Positions 23,156 through 38,702 of a stretch of 64,000 nt of DNA are shown one piece after another (the stretch's first letter is position 1; each line of letters opens with the position of its first letter). The position numbers were made by a program, and so were the translations under genes. Location: NCBI RefSeq assembly GCF_002865645.1, contig NW_020194552.1, forward strand, positions 1 to 64,000, given 5' to 3'. Below the pieces are notes generated by a model. The model made no database searches. It saw nothing but the letters and a program-made list of their open reading frames with translations, and was not told the origin of the DNA. This DNA is from Hyaloscypha bicolor E (taxonomy: Eukaryota; Ascomycota; Leotiomycetes; Helotiales; Hyaloscyphaceae).

Positions 23156-26100
23156 TTTTTATTTATTAAAATAAGCTTATTTCCGAGCTTTAAAAGTTTC
23201 TATTAAATTTCCAAATCGCAAATTATATATTAAAGGCTAGGGGCCTTCTATATATAACTTAAAGAATTTCTATTTATATTATATAATTCTGGTAATATAT
23301 TATTTTTAGTATAATCTAACTAGTAAAAAAGGTTCTGAAATAGTTTTAGCTATTCGGAATTCTTATTATAGAAGTTCTAAAGAACTAGGGAATTATTATT
23401 TAATAAAAATACCAGATATTATTCTAAATCTAAATCTTATTCTTTTTACTAGATTTAGTATTTAAGCTTTTTATAAAATAGCTTTATTACTAGTATTTTT
23501 TAAAATTTATATTCCGTTTCTTTATTTTATAATTCTAATAATAGAGGCTCCGGATTTACTTATTTAGAAAGGAAATTATTTGAATCTTTATATAGCTTTT
23601 CTATATAAAAAACCAGATATATTTTTATTAATTTCAGAAGCTTAAGCCTAAAAAAATATCTGATTTATTCTAGGATCTCATATAGTTCTTTTATTTAATA
23701 AGCTAGCTTATAGCTCGAATAATTATTTTTCTAGTATTTAATAATAATTTATATTTTATTTCTTATTTTAAAATTTACTAATTAGTAATATTTATTAGCT
23801 TAGATAATATAATATTCTTATATCTTTTATTATAATTTATAGTTTATAGCTCTTTTTTATAAGAAATAAGAATTAGCCTATAGTTTTATAAACTAGAGCT
23901 ATTTATTAGTAATTAATTATTATTATTTATTTATTCTAATTATTCTAATAATAGTTTATATAGAAATATAGCTATTAATTAAAATATTAATTAATAATCT
24001 TTATTTAGCTATTAGTTTAGAAATAGTTAATAATTAATAATTTAAGCTTTATATTAATATATTTATAAAACTCGCTCTAGAAATCTAATATAAACTATAA
24101 GCCTTAATTAAATATTATAGTTTCCAGAATATTAATCTAGTAAACTATATAAATAAGAAATAGAAATATTAATTTTTTAATTATAATTATATTTCGAATA
24201 GGAATTATAATAAAATACTTATTTAGGTAATTAATAAAAATTATTATTATATTATATTTATTTCTATTTTTTTTAGGTATTTTTTAAAATTTACTAATAT
24301 ATATTATTAAAAGTAATTAAAAACTAGTAATAAATATAAAAGACCTGGTTTTTTATTTCTAAAAATATAATAATTATTCTTATATTAATTAATATTTATA
24401 TTCTGGCCTAGCTAATAATAGCGGGCCTAGAAAAGCTATTAAAGCTTAACTTGTTTTAAATATTTTATTAGAAGCTATATATATATCTTCTAAATAAAAG
24501 TAATATATAAAAATATTTCAGGTATTATTATATTATTAAATATAAATAGTTTACTATATTATAAAAAAAGTTATCTTATAATATTTAAATGTTTTTTTTT
24601 TATTTCTTGCTTTATTTTATAGTTTTTCTAATTTTAATAACTTTTAATTCTTATTTAATAGCTTATTTATAAGCTAGATACTATTATACTAGATTTCTTT
24701 TTAAGCTAGATTTATTAAAGCCTTAATTAGAACTAATTAGAAATCTTATATAATATTATTATTAATTTTTTATTATAAGAGGAGAATTTGTATTTAATAG
24801 GCTATTATTATTTTATTTTAAGTAATTATATTCTTATATTTTTTATTTAGAATATTTGCTTATTTATTTAATTTATTTATTTAATATATAAGCTTAAAAT
24901 AATAATAAAAAATTTTTATCTAATAAGCTTATTTTACTAAAAGCTTTTTTATAATTATAAAGTATTCGAAAGCTTAATAATCTAAGTAAATTATGAAAAG
25001 TATTTCTTATAGGCCTTTTATAAATCTTCTAGTTCCGCTTATTATTTAGTTAAAAAAAATAATAGTAAATATTTCTTTATTATAGATATTATAATTTAGC
25101 TTTACTAATTATATAATCTTAAAAAAATATTATTAGATATTAGAATTCTATTTAGAAGTCTTATTATAAAAGAATACTAGCTATAACTTTATTTAATATA
25201 TTTGTTTTAATTATAATAAAGAAATTCGAATTATAGTAATATAAAATTAGTATTAAAAACATAATTTATTTTAGTTTATTAAAACTTTTTTAATATTAAT
25301 TCATTTATTTATATAAGACTTTCTTATATATTAGAACTATTAGAGGCTTTACTATATAGCTATATTTCGTAATAAAATATTAATAAAAATTATAAAAATC
25401 TAGAAAGCCTTATATTTCTTTAATTATTATTAATAATTATTATTTTATTTGAATTTATTTTAATATTTTTAATAAAAATAATAAAGCCTAGATATTTTAT
25501 ATAAATAACTTTAAACTTTAATTTCTTAATATTTATTTAAAGGCTAGTATTTTATAATTACTAAAAGACTTTTTATATATAGTTTTTATATTTAAGGAAA
25601 TTATCTAAATAAATTAGAATATTATTTAAATAAGCTATATAAAAAATATTAAAATAATTAAAAAAATATTATTTAGATATTTCTAATATATAATAAGGCT
25701 ATTAATTAGGCTTTTCTAAAGAATTTTATATTTATAAATTCTATATCTTATATAAAATATTATAAGTTTTTTTAATTCTAGATTTATTTAAATTTAATAA
25801 AATATTTACTAAATATCTAGCTTTATATAAACCTTAACTTAAGCTAGTTATATAAGAGTTTTATAAATAAAAAAATAAATAAAAATCTTTTTATATTAAG
25901 TTATTTAGCTTATAATAATTAATATAAAATTATAAAACTTTATTAGTCTTTTCTATAAAAAGAATTAGAAATATAAAAAGAAACTAACTTAGTTTAATAA
26001 AGTTTTATTAAAGGTTTTTTTTTAAAAAAAAAATACTTAATCTTTTATAGCTTATAAGTTAATTATTAATAAAGTAAGAAATATTTTAGGCTTTCCGGGC

Positions 26101-28464
26101 TCTTAGAATTATTAATTTAAATCTTATAGTTATAGGACTAATATAAGAATAAAATATTTAATATTTGCTTTAAAAAGATATTTATAAAGTTTTTAAATTC
26201 TTTTAATAGAACTTTTATTAGCTATTATAACTTTATTTCTTCTAGTTATTATTTGCCCGAAATAAATTTGTTTTTTATTAATTTCGAAAAATAATACTAT
26301 AAAGAAAACATTTTTTTATAGGTTTATTTAGAAAATAACTAGTAAAATATCTATAATATTAATTATAAGCCTTAACTAGCTTTTATGGCTTTATCTTAGA
26401 TAATATAGTTTTAATATTTTTATTTCTAGCTTAAAAGAAACTTCTATATTTTCTAAGGCTATTTATATTTCTTTATAAAATCGAGTTTAATTTTTTTACT
26501 ATATATGGCTTTTTAAGCCCGGTTTAGAAAAAAAAATAAAAGAGTTTTCTTTTTATAATCTAAAGTCTTTAGAATTTATTTATAGCTATAGTTTTATTTC
26601 TTTTATTTATATTTTTTTAGTATTAGTTACTTTTCCCAGATTTCAAATTCTTATATATAATAGTTAGAACCTTATTCTAGTTCTTTTTTCTAGGCTAATT
26701 ATCTAGCTAAATTAATTTTCTATTTTTATAATTAATTAAAATACTAGTATTTATAAATTATTATTATTTTAAAATTATATTATATTTATCTAATTCTATA
26801 ATTAGTATAAATACTAGAACTTTCTATTTATTAATTAAGAATATAAGCTTAATATAATAAGTAATAAGTATAATTTATTTATTATTAAATTCTTTTATAT
26901 TATAGAGTAATATTAATTAAATAGACTTAATATCTAGAAATTATTTAATTATTTTTATAAATTTGAAATTAATAAAAATATATTTATTTATTCTAGTATT
27001 AATAAAAGAAGAAATTTTAATATCTAATTTATTATTACTAATTATATAAGAAAGTATAAATACTTTATTTCTTAATAACTAGCTTAAATTAATTTTTATT
27101 ATATTAATATAATATAGCCCTAAAAAGAAAACTTTTTTTAGGAGTTTTTATTTCTTTATTTAGTATTCTTAGACGGCTTATTTATAGTAAATACTACTAG
27201 CTTAGCTACTAAAACTTGCTTTATATATTCTATTTTGGGCTTTAAATAATTTCTAGATATATAACTAAATTTATTATAATTATAATATTTGAGATTAAAG
27301 AATTCGGGTTTTGAAATAATAAATTTATTTATTACTAAAATCTTAAAAGCAGGCTTTATATAAAAGGCATTTCCTAAACTTAGCTTATCTGGGCCTTTAT
27401 TAGTTTTTTTTAAATATTTAGTTTTCTTTTTATAATAAGCTCGAATTTATTAATTATTTAGGTTATTCTTAAAATCCTATAAATTAATATTTTTATTTAT
27501 TATATATTTTAAAAATAAAATATAGAATTCCTAAAGAATTTAGTTCTTTTTTATAAATAGTTTCTTAAATACTTATTAAATATTATATTTCTTATTTAAG
27601 TTATTATATAGCTTTTTTAGACAAATATATAGTTTTCTAATAATTTTATATATATATTAATTATTCTAATTTAGATAAAAGAAAATTAGTATAAAAGTAT
27701 AATTATTTATATAGCCGGATATATAAATAATTTTGAGATTCTTTATTTAGTAAATATTAAAGTTATTATAAAGCTTATTTTTAATCTAAATTAACTAATT
27801 ATTAAAGGTAATATTATTCTTAGTTATATTTTGAAAAATAAGAGAATTAGGGAATTTAATCGAATATTTATTTTCTGAAATAAGGGAATTAGTTATTTTA
27901 ATAAGCTATATAATAAGCTTTTTAATAATAATTTTTTTTTATAAAACTTATTTAGTTTCTTTTAGCTAATTATAATAATTCTTATTATATATAAGAATAT
28001 TATATATTTTTAGAATTAGCTTAATAATCTCTTTATATAAAGCTTTAAAATTCCGGAATAATTCTTGAAATTCTACTTTTAATAAAACGGGTTTCTTTTT
28101 TTTCTTTATTTTTTTAAAAAAAGTATTTCTTTTATTATAAGTATTAATAAAATATTCGAATGTTTTAAAAAACTTAATAAAAGGCTCTAGTCTATTTTCT
28201 AATAATATATTAATAATATCTTATATTATAGCTTTTTTTAATTTATCTAGTTATTTTAGAATTTATTTTTTTATATTTTCTTTAATAATAAAATTACTAG
28301 CTTATTTATTTACTTAACTAGTTTAGGGCTTTCTTTTATTCTAATATTGGTTAACTAATATAAAAATAATTATAATATATTATATTTATATTTATTAAAA
28401 ACTAATTAAATAAATATTATTTAAATTCTCTATAGAATTAAAAAATAAATAAGCTTTAAATTAT

Positions 28465-28615
28465 ATTATAAATATAAAATCTAGGACCTAGAAAATAGAA
28501 AATAGAATTAGATTATTTTTATTCTAATAATTTAAAGCTAAAGAAAAAAAGATAATTTTAAAAAAGCCTCGAATCTAAATAATTATAAGCTATATACGGG
28601 CTTATATATTAGCTA
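28465..28615 (-). repeat. Interrupted LTR of gypsy A copy 2, first piece
   Basis: Aligns with the first half of the gypsy A LTR and stops abruptly at ...ttatatattagctaa where the family C LTR begins. The missing second half is at 48,229-48,336. Confidence 0.75.
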
Positions 28616-28942
28616 ATATAATATAGTAAGCCATATTCTATTAAAATTGCTTTGTTTTAATAATTTTAATATTTTAATTATATAATAAAAACCGCGGTCT
28701 TTTATATATAACTTATAGGAATTATATAAGAAAACTAGTTTTTTTTATAGTTTTAGAAAATAATCTCTTTTTAATATTTAATTAATTAAGCTTTTATATA
28801 TTATATACTATTTATATTTTATTATTTATACTTTTAATTTTATTATTTATACTTTTAATTTTATTATTTTATTATTTTATTATGTTTTATATTCTAATAT
28901 ATTTTATATAGGTTTTTGTTTTATTATAGTTTCTTTTTTATA
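28616..28942 (+). repeat. 5' LTR of family C copy 2
   Basis: About 327 bp starting tataatatagtaagcc and ending ...ttttttata; pairs with 47,948-48,228, 665-967 and 8875-9176. A roughly 19-bp stretch ('tttatacttttaatttta') is duplicated within it. Confidence 0.75.
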
Positions 28943-31900
28943 TATTTTATAGTAAGTAATATAAGAAAAATTAAAACTTTATAATTAAAGTAATACTTTT
29001 ATAAAATTTTAAGGAATTTCTATAAAGTAGATTATTAGCTTAGTAAATTTAAAAAAAAAGAGCTATTATAATATCTTAAGCCTAAAACTAAAATATTAAA
29101 AATATATAAGTATTAATTTTAATATCTTATATTAATTTCCGATATATCTAGTAATTTAGATATGAATTAGCTATAAGATATAAAAATAAAAAAAATAGAA
29201 GCTAATTATAAAAGAAAATAAAATAAGAAATATTATACTAAAATAATATAAATTAGACCTTAGTCAGAAATAGATTTTAGTATTCGAAAATAAAATTATA
29301 TTATTAATTTATATATTATTTTTAGTTATAATAAAAACTAGAATAAAAATAATATTAGTTTTAATAAAAAAGCTTATTTCTAAATCCGGGAAAAATATCT
29401 AAAAAGGAAAATATTTTTAATTTCAAATAAAATAGTAAATAGAAACCGGAAATAAAAATTAAAAAGAATTTAGAAATAAGAAATTATATAAATAATTTAG
29501 AAAAGCTTTTAAAGAAAAAATAGAATATTAAATAAAAATAAAAAATAGAAAAGTTAAAGAAATTAGTAAAATAATTTTTATTATTTTTATTATTAAATAT
29601 ATCTAATCTAGTAAAATTAAGAGAAAATATTATAAATATTAAGCTAATAAAATAAAAAAGAAAATATAAGTAATAGAAATAAAACTAGAAAAGCTATTAT
29701 CTTATTATTATTAATACTAAAATTCGAATCTAGATTATATTTATTATTATTAATTAGTTGCTTTTAAATCCCGGTTTCTAAACTAAAAAATATATTTAAA
29801 TAAGAAATTAGCCTTTTAGAAACTTTATTAATAGAAGTCTCAAATATAGAAACTTTATAATTAGTTATAAAAGAAATTATTAAAATTAATATAATCGAGA
29901 ATAAATATATACTAGTATTAGATTTAAATCTATTATTTATAAGAGCTTCTGAAATATTATAGTTTTAGAGAAATAATATTTTTATATTCTTGAAATAATA
30001 TATAAATATATATAAGAACTATTATATTTCTAATAATACTAAGAAAAAAAGAATTAAATTAAAGCTATACCGGAATACTATACTAATAATCCGGGAAATT
30101 ACTAGAAAATCAAGTTCTTTAAGGCCTTATTAAAGAAATTCCGAGAATATAACTAGGAAATATTTAAAATTAGTTATAACTTTCTTAATTAAATTATTAT
30201 ATAAGCCTAGAATAAAAAAATCTCTTCTAAGTCTTATATTAATATATTTAATAAAGTATTAAAGAAATTATTAAAAAGGAAAAAAATAAATGAAATTATT
30301 TAGTATTAAGAATTTATAAAAGAATTATTTATTCTAATAAAAAATTATATTTTTAAAAATATAAACTTCGAATCTATAAATATTTTTACTTATAAATATA
30401 ATAAGATATATAAAAAGGTAATAATATTTTATTAATATAAAAAAAAGAAATACTATTTTAATATTATTAATAATTTAAATATATCTAGACTTAGATAAGA
30501 ATACTTAAATATAATAGTTTATAATATAATTTCTAAACTAGAAAATAATTATTTTTTACTAGTTTCTTTTATTATATTTCTTAAAGCTATTATAATTATA
30601 AATAAAAAAAGAATCTAGTTTATAGCTAATTATATAAAATTTACTAAAAGTAGTAAACCCAAGAAAAATAATATTAACTAGCTAGTAAAGAGTCTAGAAA
30701 AACTATTTATTATTACTATAACTTAAAAGAACTTATAAAAATAACTTAATATAACTACTATTATAATTCGAAAAAATATTTATAGCTTATTTATATAATC
30801 TAGCTAATTATAGCAGAAATAATAGTATTAATAGCCTAATAAATATAATTCGGGTTTTTAGAAAAGATATATAAAAAGTTATAGTAAAGGTTATAGGAAA
30901 TACTATAATAGGTATAATAATTAAACTAGAATAAATAAAAAATCTAGATAATTATATTTTAGAAAAAGTTAGTTTCAAATATAATTAGAGAATATTATTT
31001 AAATTAATATAGCTTATAATATAAATTTAGAACTAAAAGAATAAATTTATTATAAATATTATAATAGAAATAAGAATAATAATATTAATCTAAAATATAT
31101 TTATATTTCTTGATTTTATTATTTACTAATAAAAAAGCTTATAAATTATAAATATATTTACTAATTTAATAAAAGATAATATAAAGAGCTATTTAAGCCT
31201 AGATAAGAAAGTATTTCCTTTTCCTTATTAGTAAATACTAGTAATTTAACTAAATTATTTCTCAAGTCTAAGGAAAAGAATTTAATTATAATTTAAAAAT
31301 ATCTAGAGAATAATAAAAGATATCTAGTTTATTAGGTAAGAAAAAGATAAAGGAACTAGCTAACCGGAATTTATATATAAAAGCAAATAAGTTATATTTA
31401 GAGAATCTAAATAGCTACTTTATTTTAAAAGAAATTATATTAGAATTACTAATATTTTAGGTTCTAGAATTAATGAATAATACTAAAATTTGGCTATAAA
31501 TAGTATTTCTATTAATATTATAACGGGTTTCTTATTAAGAAAAAAGAAAAAAGAAATAAAAATAATTAAAGAAGTTTTCTGAAAATAAACTAAAATAAAA
31601 GAAAAGCTATTTTATATAAGAAGCTAAAAGAATACTATTTTAAGAAATAATAAATAAGGAAATAGCCTAACTAAGAATATAAATATTAATACTTCCGGAA
31701 ATAAATAAAATAAATTAGGAACTTAATATATTTTTAATTATAATAAGTATAAGACTTCTAAAGTTAATAATATTCTAATAAGGCTATTAAAAAAAATAAC
31801 TATTTCATTTTTAAAAACTTAAAAAGAAATAAAAATACTTATTAATACTTTAAAAATACTAGATTTAGTTATTATATTTTAGAACTAATAAATTAAAAAT

Positions 31901-32799
31901 AATACTTTCGATTTTATTATTTTATAAATAGGAAATACTATTATATTAAATATAATTAAATATACTAAAAAATCTATAAAGCTAGTAGCTATAGCTTATA
32001 TAATAAATAGAATATTTAAGAAATTAGAAATATTAATTTAAATATTTAATACTAATAAAATTATTTAATTTAAAAGTAATAGTATTAATATTTGAATATT
32101 ACTAGCTTATAAATATATTATATAATTTCTATATTTCTAATTCGTATTTTAATAATCTTAAAAGAATATTAAATATAAAGAAATAATTAATACTAGAACT
32201 AAAGTTAATATTTTCCCCGAAAAAATCTCTAGAAATATTAATAAAATAATATATAATATTATAAATTATTAAATATTTACTATTATTAGGGCTAAATTTG
32301 GATTTATAGAAATAGCAAAACTTAGAACTAAGGTTATAAATAAAGTAAAATATAAAGATATGTTTTTCCTAATTAAAAAAGCTTTAAAAATTCTATTTAA
32401 TTAATTATTCTTAGTAAAAATAAAAATAAAAATTATATATAAAAGTAATAGTTTATAAGATAAAAGATTTACTAATTTTAAAAATAACTAGAATATTTAT
32501 ATTACTATAATTATTTTATTTTTAAAGAATATTAGAAAGCAAAAAATAAAAAGGAAAAATAAAGTCTAGTATTATAACTAGTAATAATATTAGGAAAAAT
32601 AGGAAAATACTAGAATTTCTTATTAGTTCTTTTATTTTAGGTTTAGAAATTTAGGAAATTAATAATATTTTTAAAGAAACTAAAGTAGAAAAGGCTCTAA
32701 TTAAAATATTATTAAGAATAATTCCGGATTTAATAGAAAAGAAAATAAAAAGAATATTAAATAAAAATATTTCTAAAAAAGAAATAAAATAGTATTTTC

Positions 32800-35700
32800 T
32801 AATAATAAAGAAATATATTTCCGAAATTATAAAACCTGAAATTCAAAACTAAAAAAAATTCTAAAATATATAAGAGCTTAAAAAAAGTACTTTAGAATAC
32901 TAGATAAAAAAATATTCTTTATATTTAATTAGAAAAGAGCTAAATAAAAATATTATAAATTTTAAATTTTAGACGAAAATAATACTAGAGAAAATAGCTA
33001 TAGTTTTTAAAGAAAAAAATAATAATTATAGTTTATTTCTAGTTACGGGAATATATAAAATAAAGAATAAAAAAGTTTAACTTATAAATACTAATAATAG
33101 AATTAGAGAAGATTCTAATAAATATTCGAACTAGTTTAAAAGATCTAAAACTAAAGAATATTTATAAAAGTATATTAGAAAATATAAAAACTATTTTTTA
33201 TTAAGAATATTAACTATTTTAAAAGATTTATAACTTATTTCAGAATATCTTAAATAATTAAATATTAGAAACTAGTTCTAGAAAAAGAAACTAATTATAT
33301 TTCGAGAATTAATAATTAATTAAGAAAATATAATTATATTTAATTAAAAAGAAATAAGAAAAGTTTATAAGAATATTAATTTATTTATTCTAATTAAAAC
33401 TATTAAATATAAAGCCTAGTAAAAGAAAAATTTCCCATATTTTAAAGCTCTAGTACTAGTAATAGTAAAAATATTATTAGAATATCTAGATTATAAAATT
33501 CTTAAAAAATATAATAGATTTTACTAGAATTTATAATTCTTAATTATAAAAAAGATTACTAAGACTTCTAAACTAATTAATACTATTATAAGATATTAAT
33601 TTATTTCTATTTATTAATAAGATCTTAAAGAAATTTACTAGATATATTTATATTTCTCTAATTAATTTCTTTTCTAAATATAATTAACTTATACTAGATA
33701 TTTATAATAGAGATTTAATTATATTTATAATACTTCTAGAACTATTAAGAATAATTATACTATTTTAAGGAGCTATTAATTCCGTTATATAATTTATATA
33801 AATTATTATAACTATTTTAAAGAATTTATTTCCTAAAATTATTATATTATTTATTAATAATATTAGAATTAAGGAACCTTATATAAACTATAATAAATAG
33901 CTTATTTTATCTAATATTTAATATTTCATATTTAAATACTTTTAAAACCTAAATATAATCTTAGATAGAATTAAATAAGCTAGAGCTAATATTAGAGAAA
34001 AATTATAATTCTATTATAATAATATAGTTATTATTAGTTTTATTTATAAAAAAAGCCTTTCGAGTTTAGGAATTATTAAAATCTTAAAATAAGAATATTA
34101 TAATAATATAATTAAAGATAAGGCATTTATTAGAATTATTATTTATTATTATATTTAAATTAAAAGCTTTATAATTATTATTTAATAAAGAAAAATATAA
34201 TATAGAAATAAAGTAATAAATAAATATAAGTTATATAAATTCTTTAAAAAAAAGCTTATTATTATTTTAATATTCTATAAGTTATATTATAATTTATTAA
34301 AAAGTTAGGAAATAATTATATTAGTAATAAATATTAGCCTAAATAAATAGAGCAGAACTCTTAATTAATATAATAATAAAAGAAAAAAGAAAGTTATATA
34401 ATATAAGTCTAGAATCTAAAATAATACTAAATAGAAATATAATATTATTAAAAGAGAATATTAAGAGCTAGTAAAATATTTATAAAAAATATAATTCTAG
34501 TTATATAAAATTTGTTTTATCTTTAAACTAGATACTAATATACTTGTTATATTGCTAAATAAAGCGGCTATAGATCTTTCTAGAATTCTAGTTATTTATT
34601 AGCTAGTATAAATTTAATTATTTAATTTTAAAATCAAGTATATTAAAAAAACCAAATATATTATTATAAATAGATTATTAAAATATCTATAGTAGAAAAG
34701 TAATACTAAAAATAATAAGAATATTAATAAATAGTTAGTAATAGAGCTTAATATTATTAGAATAATACTTATTAAATAAAAAGTTTAATTAAAGAAAATA
34801 GTTCCGGTTTAATTATATAATATTCTTTTAAGAAATTAGACTTTTAAAACCTTTATTATATATTTAAATAATAATATCTAGTTATTAGAAATTAATAATT
34901 AAAGCCTTATTATATTTAGAAGCGAATTAGTAATATTAAAAAATAATAATATTCGAAAGTTATATAATAAAGACTATAGTCTTTATATATAACCTCTAAT
35001 AAAACTATAAATAATAATACTAGTTTCTATACTTTATTTAATAATTTAATTATTTTACTAGATTCCCTAAATAATAGTTATTTGGAATAATATTAGAATA
35101 TTATATAATATCTTATAATACTTTCTAAATTAGAAGAAATATCTAAAGCTAAGTTTCGAAAATTAAATAGAAAAGCTTAAATTATAATATAAGAAATTAA
35201 TTACTATAGAAAGTTATATCTAAAATATATTTATCTTGGCTTATTATTAATAATTAAGAATAAAGAAAAATTATTAATAAAGAGCTATATAATAAAATTA
35301 GATATACTAGAAAAGAAAATATTTTTTATTTAGTAATTAGCTACTATTACTAGAAAGATTATTATAACTATATATAAAATATATTAGTATTTATAAAATC
35401 TATTAGTATTTATAAAATCTATTAGTATTTATAAAATCTATTAGTATTTATAAAATCTATTAGTATTTATAAAATCTATTAGTATTTATAAAATCTATTA
35501 GTATTTATAAAATCTATTAGTATTTTATAAAAATCTATTAGTATTTATAAAATCTATTAGTATTTATAAAATCTATTAGTATTTATAAAATCTATTAGTA
35601 TTTATAAAATCTATTAGTATTTATAAAATCTATTAGTATTTATAAAATCTATTAGTATTTTATAAAATCTATTGGTATTTATAAAATCTATTAGTATTTA

Positions 35701-36850
35701 TAAAATCTATTAGTATTTATAAAATCTATTAGTATTTATAAAAATCTATTAGTATTTATAAAATCTATTAGTATTTATAAAATCTATTAGTATTTATAAA
35801 ATCTATTAGTATTTATAAAATCTATTAGTATTTATAAAATCTATTAATATAAGAGTAAAAGAAAGTTAAAAAAAGCTCTATATCTAATAAAAGCTATATT
35901 TCTTTTCTATTATCTTGGAATTAATATAATTAAACTACTAGATTATAAAGAATATAACTTATTAATTATTACTAGAGACGACTTTTTAGAATAAATTAAA
36001 GCTAGATCTTTAAAGAACCCGACTAGTAAAAAAATTACTAAATTTATTTAGAAAGAAATTATTTATAAATATAGTTTATTTAGATAGCTTAAAGTAAATA
36101 GTAGATCAGAATTTAAAGAAGTAATAATTCAGGAACTTAATAAACTAGAAATTAATAGAATTATTATTTTGGCCTATAATTTTAAAAGAAATAATATAAT
36201 TAAAAGAGAATATTAACTAATTATTTAAGTATTTATTATATTTATAATAAGTAAAAAGAAGCCTTAAATAAATTTATTATTATATATTTTATTTATTAAT
36301 TAAATTACTATATATAAACTAACTAGATTTATTTTCTTTTATATAATTTATAATAGAAAAGCCGTATTATTTATAGAAATATACTTTCTAATCTAGAAAA
36401 TACTTAAATAAAACAAGGTCTATAATAGAAAAACACTTTTAGAAATATATATAAAGCAAATATAAATAAGAAATAAAGATATTAAAAAAGCTAGATTAAA
36501 AAAGAATAGAAGATATTAAAAGAAAAATAAATAATTTAATATTATTTACTAGATTTATTTAAAGCCTATTTTAGAAAAAAATTTAGTTCTTATATATAAT
36601 ATTAGATTAATAAATTAAAACAAGTTAAGAAATATAAAGCTATTATACTACTAGCTTAGTTTATATAAAATAAGATATATGAATTAACTAAAAAAAAATA
36701 CTATATATTAAAAGAGCTTAATAGTATTATATTTTAAAAAATATATACCTGGAATTAATTTAAATAGTTTATTAAAAGAAATAAATTCTAGTATTTCCCT
36801 AAAAACAAAATTAATAACGAGTATATATTTATAAATAAATATTTTAAAAC
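32800..36850 (+). pseudogene. Ty3/gypsy pol relic of family C (RT, RNase H, integrase)
   Basis: Allowing for TAG/TAA from RIPed CAG/CAA/TGG codons, the plus strand reads gypsy pol in order. RT is near 33.5-34.0 kb: RDLIIFIILLELLR matches the 'RDLTTFQTPLGPLR' type of block and FINNIRIKEPY near 33,850 replaces the FLDDIxxKGP catalytic box. RNase H is near 34.45-34.7 kb (KREY.EL, then LDTNILVILLNKAA, the last catalytic Asp block). The integrase core is near 35.9-36.25 kb (LIITRDDF..., then GSEFK and NNIIKREY), followed by the C-terminal 'KLLYYQLSLYKIR' chromodomain-proximal region. A 19-bp minisatellite is inserted between RNase H and integrase. Not functional. Confidence 0.7.
35382..35849. repeat. 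19-bp minisatellite, about 24 copies
   Basis: Head-to-tail copies of tattagtatttataaaatc with very few variants (one-base T or A insertions, one ggta). It lies inside the gypsy pol relic; the unit is not a multiple of three, so it expanded after the gene was dead. Since the unit contains no CA/TG it is a RIP end-product sequence. Confidence 0.95.
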
Positions 36851-37587
36851 AGATATAGAATTAGAAAAAGAAATAGTAATAGAATACTATAAATAAAATA
36901 ATATTAAGAAGATTAAGAAAGCTATTAGTATTATTATATATATTCTAGAATTACTAGAATTAGAAAAAGTAAAATATATATTCTTTATAAAGAATTAGAA
37001 GAAAGTATTTAATAATAAAAGCTTTTCTTAATTTAAAATAAAGCTTATTACTTTTAATTCTTTATATATCTTTTATTTTTTCTTTTTAATTATTATTTAT
37101 AGCCTTTAGAAAATATTATTATTAGATTACTATTCTGGAAATTAGATAAGCTTTACTATTATTTATTTCTTATTATTATCTAATTATTACTATTAGATAA
37201 TATTCTTAATATAAGATTCTATTACTAAATCTTGGAAATTAAATATAAAATATTCTTTTTAATATAAAAATAAATAGGAAATCGAGAAGTTATTTTATAA
37301 ACTTTTTAATTCCGAACTATAATACTTTCTAAAAAGCTTTAATAATATAAATAGTTATTATATATAAAAAATAAAAAATAAAAAGAGGCCTTTTATATAT
37401 TTCTAGAAACAAGAAAATATTAAACTAGAAGCTTTTTAGAAGCTTTACTTGCCTTTTTAACTAGCTATTCTTATAGTTTATACTAGTCTAAAGTTTAATT
37501 ATAATATTAATAAATCTCGATTTTAACTTAAATTACTATTATAAGTTTATTTATAATATTTAAATAAACTTCCTAATTAGAAGTTAT

Positions 37588-37887
37588 TATTAGTATAGCT
37601 ATTCCTTTAGGAGTCACGTGCGTAGTCACGGGACATGGAATACGGGATATAGGTAATAAGATATAGGTAATAAGATATGAGATACGAGATATAGTTATAT
37701 AACCTTATATCCTATTAGTAATTTAACTAATAAATTAGACTTTTTTAGGCTTAATAAATTTAGGAATTATATATTAATATTATAATACTATAATTCCTAT
37801 TTCTAAATAATAATAACTTTACTAATCTTATATAAATAATACTTTCATACTTATATAATAATATTATATATTACTAGTAAACTAATA
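37588..37887 (+). repeat. 5' LTR of copia copy 2
   Basis: 300 bp; less RIPed near its start (gagtcacgtgcgtagtcacg, about 37,610-37,630) than elsewhere. Pairs with 43,939-44,238. Confidence 0.8.
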
Positions 37888-38702
37888 CTAATTAGTTTAT
37901 ATATATAGATTAGAAAGAATTAAGCTATACTTGTCTAAGATTTAGTTATTTAGGGGCAAAGCTATTATTCTAGTTAAAAAAGAAATAACTATTAATTCTA
38001 TTACCTATAATTTAGTTATATAAATAGGAAAGATACTTAATCTTACTAAGATCCGATTATACTATATTAAAGAAAGAAATATTTATTAGTTCTATTACTT
38101 ATAATTCGGTTATATAGGCAGGAAAGGCACTTAATCTTACTAAGTACTAAAACGGTTAGCTATTTTAGCTATTCTACTTTATTCCTATTTAATTTCTATA
38201 AAATTCTTTCAAAAACCACTTTTTCTTAAATTCCTGGGGCTCTTAAGCTTTAGAACTATTAAGTTCTCCCGGAATCTCGATATTTTACTTCTTAAATTTC
38301 ACTTCCTAAATTTCTTATTATAGACGAAATTTTTACCTCAAATATAATATCTTTTATAAATTATCTATTTTACGAACTATTCTCCTCTTTATAAATCTAC
38401 TCTTCTTATAAACTATTATACCTCGAACTAGATACGAGCCTATAAAATACATAATAGCAGAATATACTATAATAAACGATTTCTTTATTAGATTTATTTA
38501 ATCTAATTATTCTATATATAATAATAATTATAAGAAATTAGTAAGAAAGTAAAGATATGAAATTAACCTAAACTTTATTAGAATAAATAAAATAACTAAA
38601 TTCTTAAATACTAAGCTATTTTAATATATTCTCTATAAAATAATTAATAATAATTTTTAGGAATTATTTAAATATAACTTTAAGGATTTAACTTATTAAA
38701 GG

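Noticed and set aside
35382..35849. CRISPR-like array
   Set aside because: Direct 19-bp tandem units with no spacers; a minisatellite in a eukaryotic transposon.
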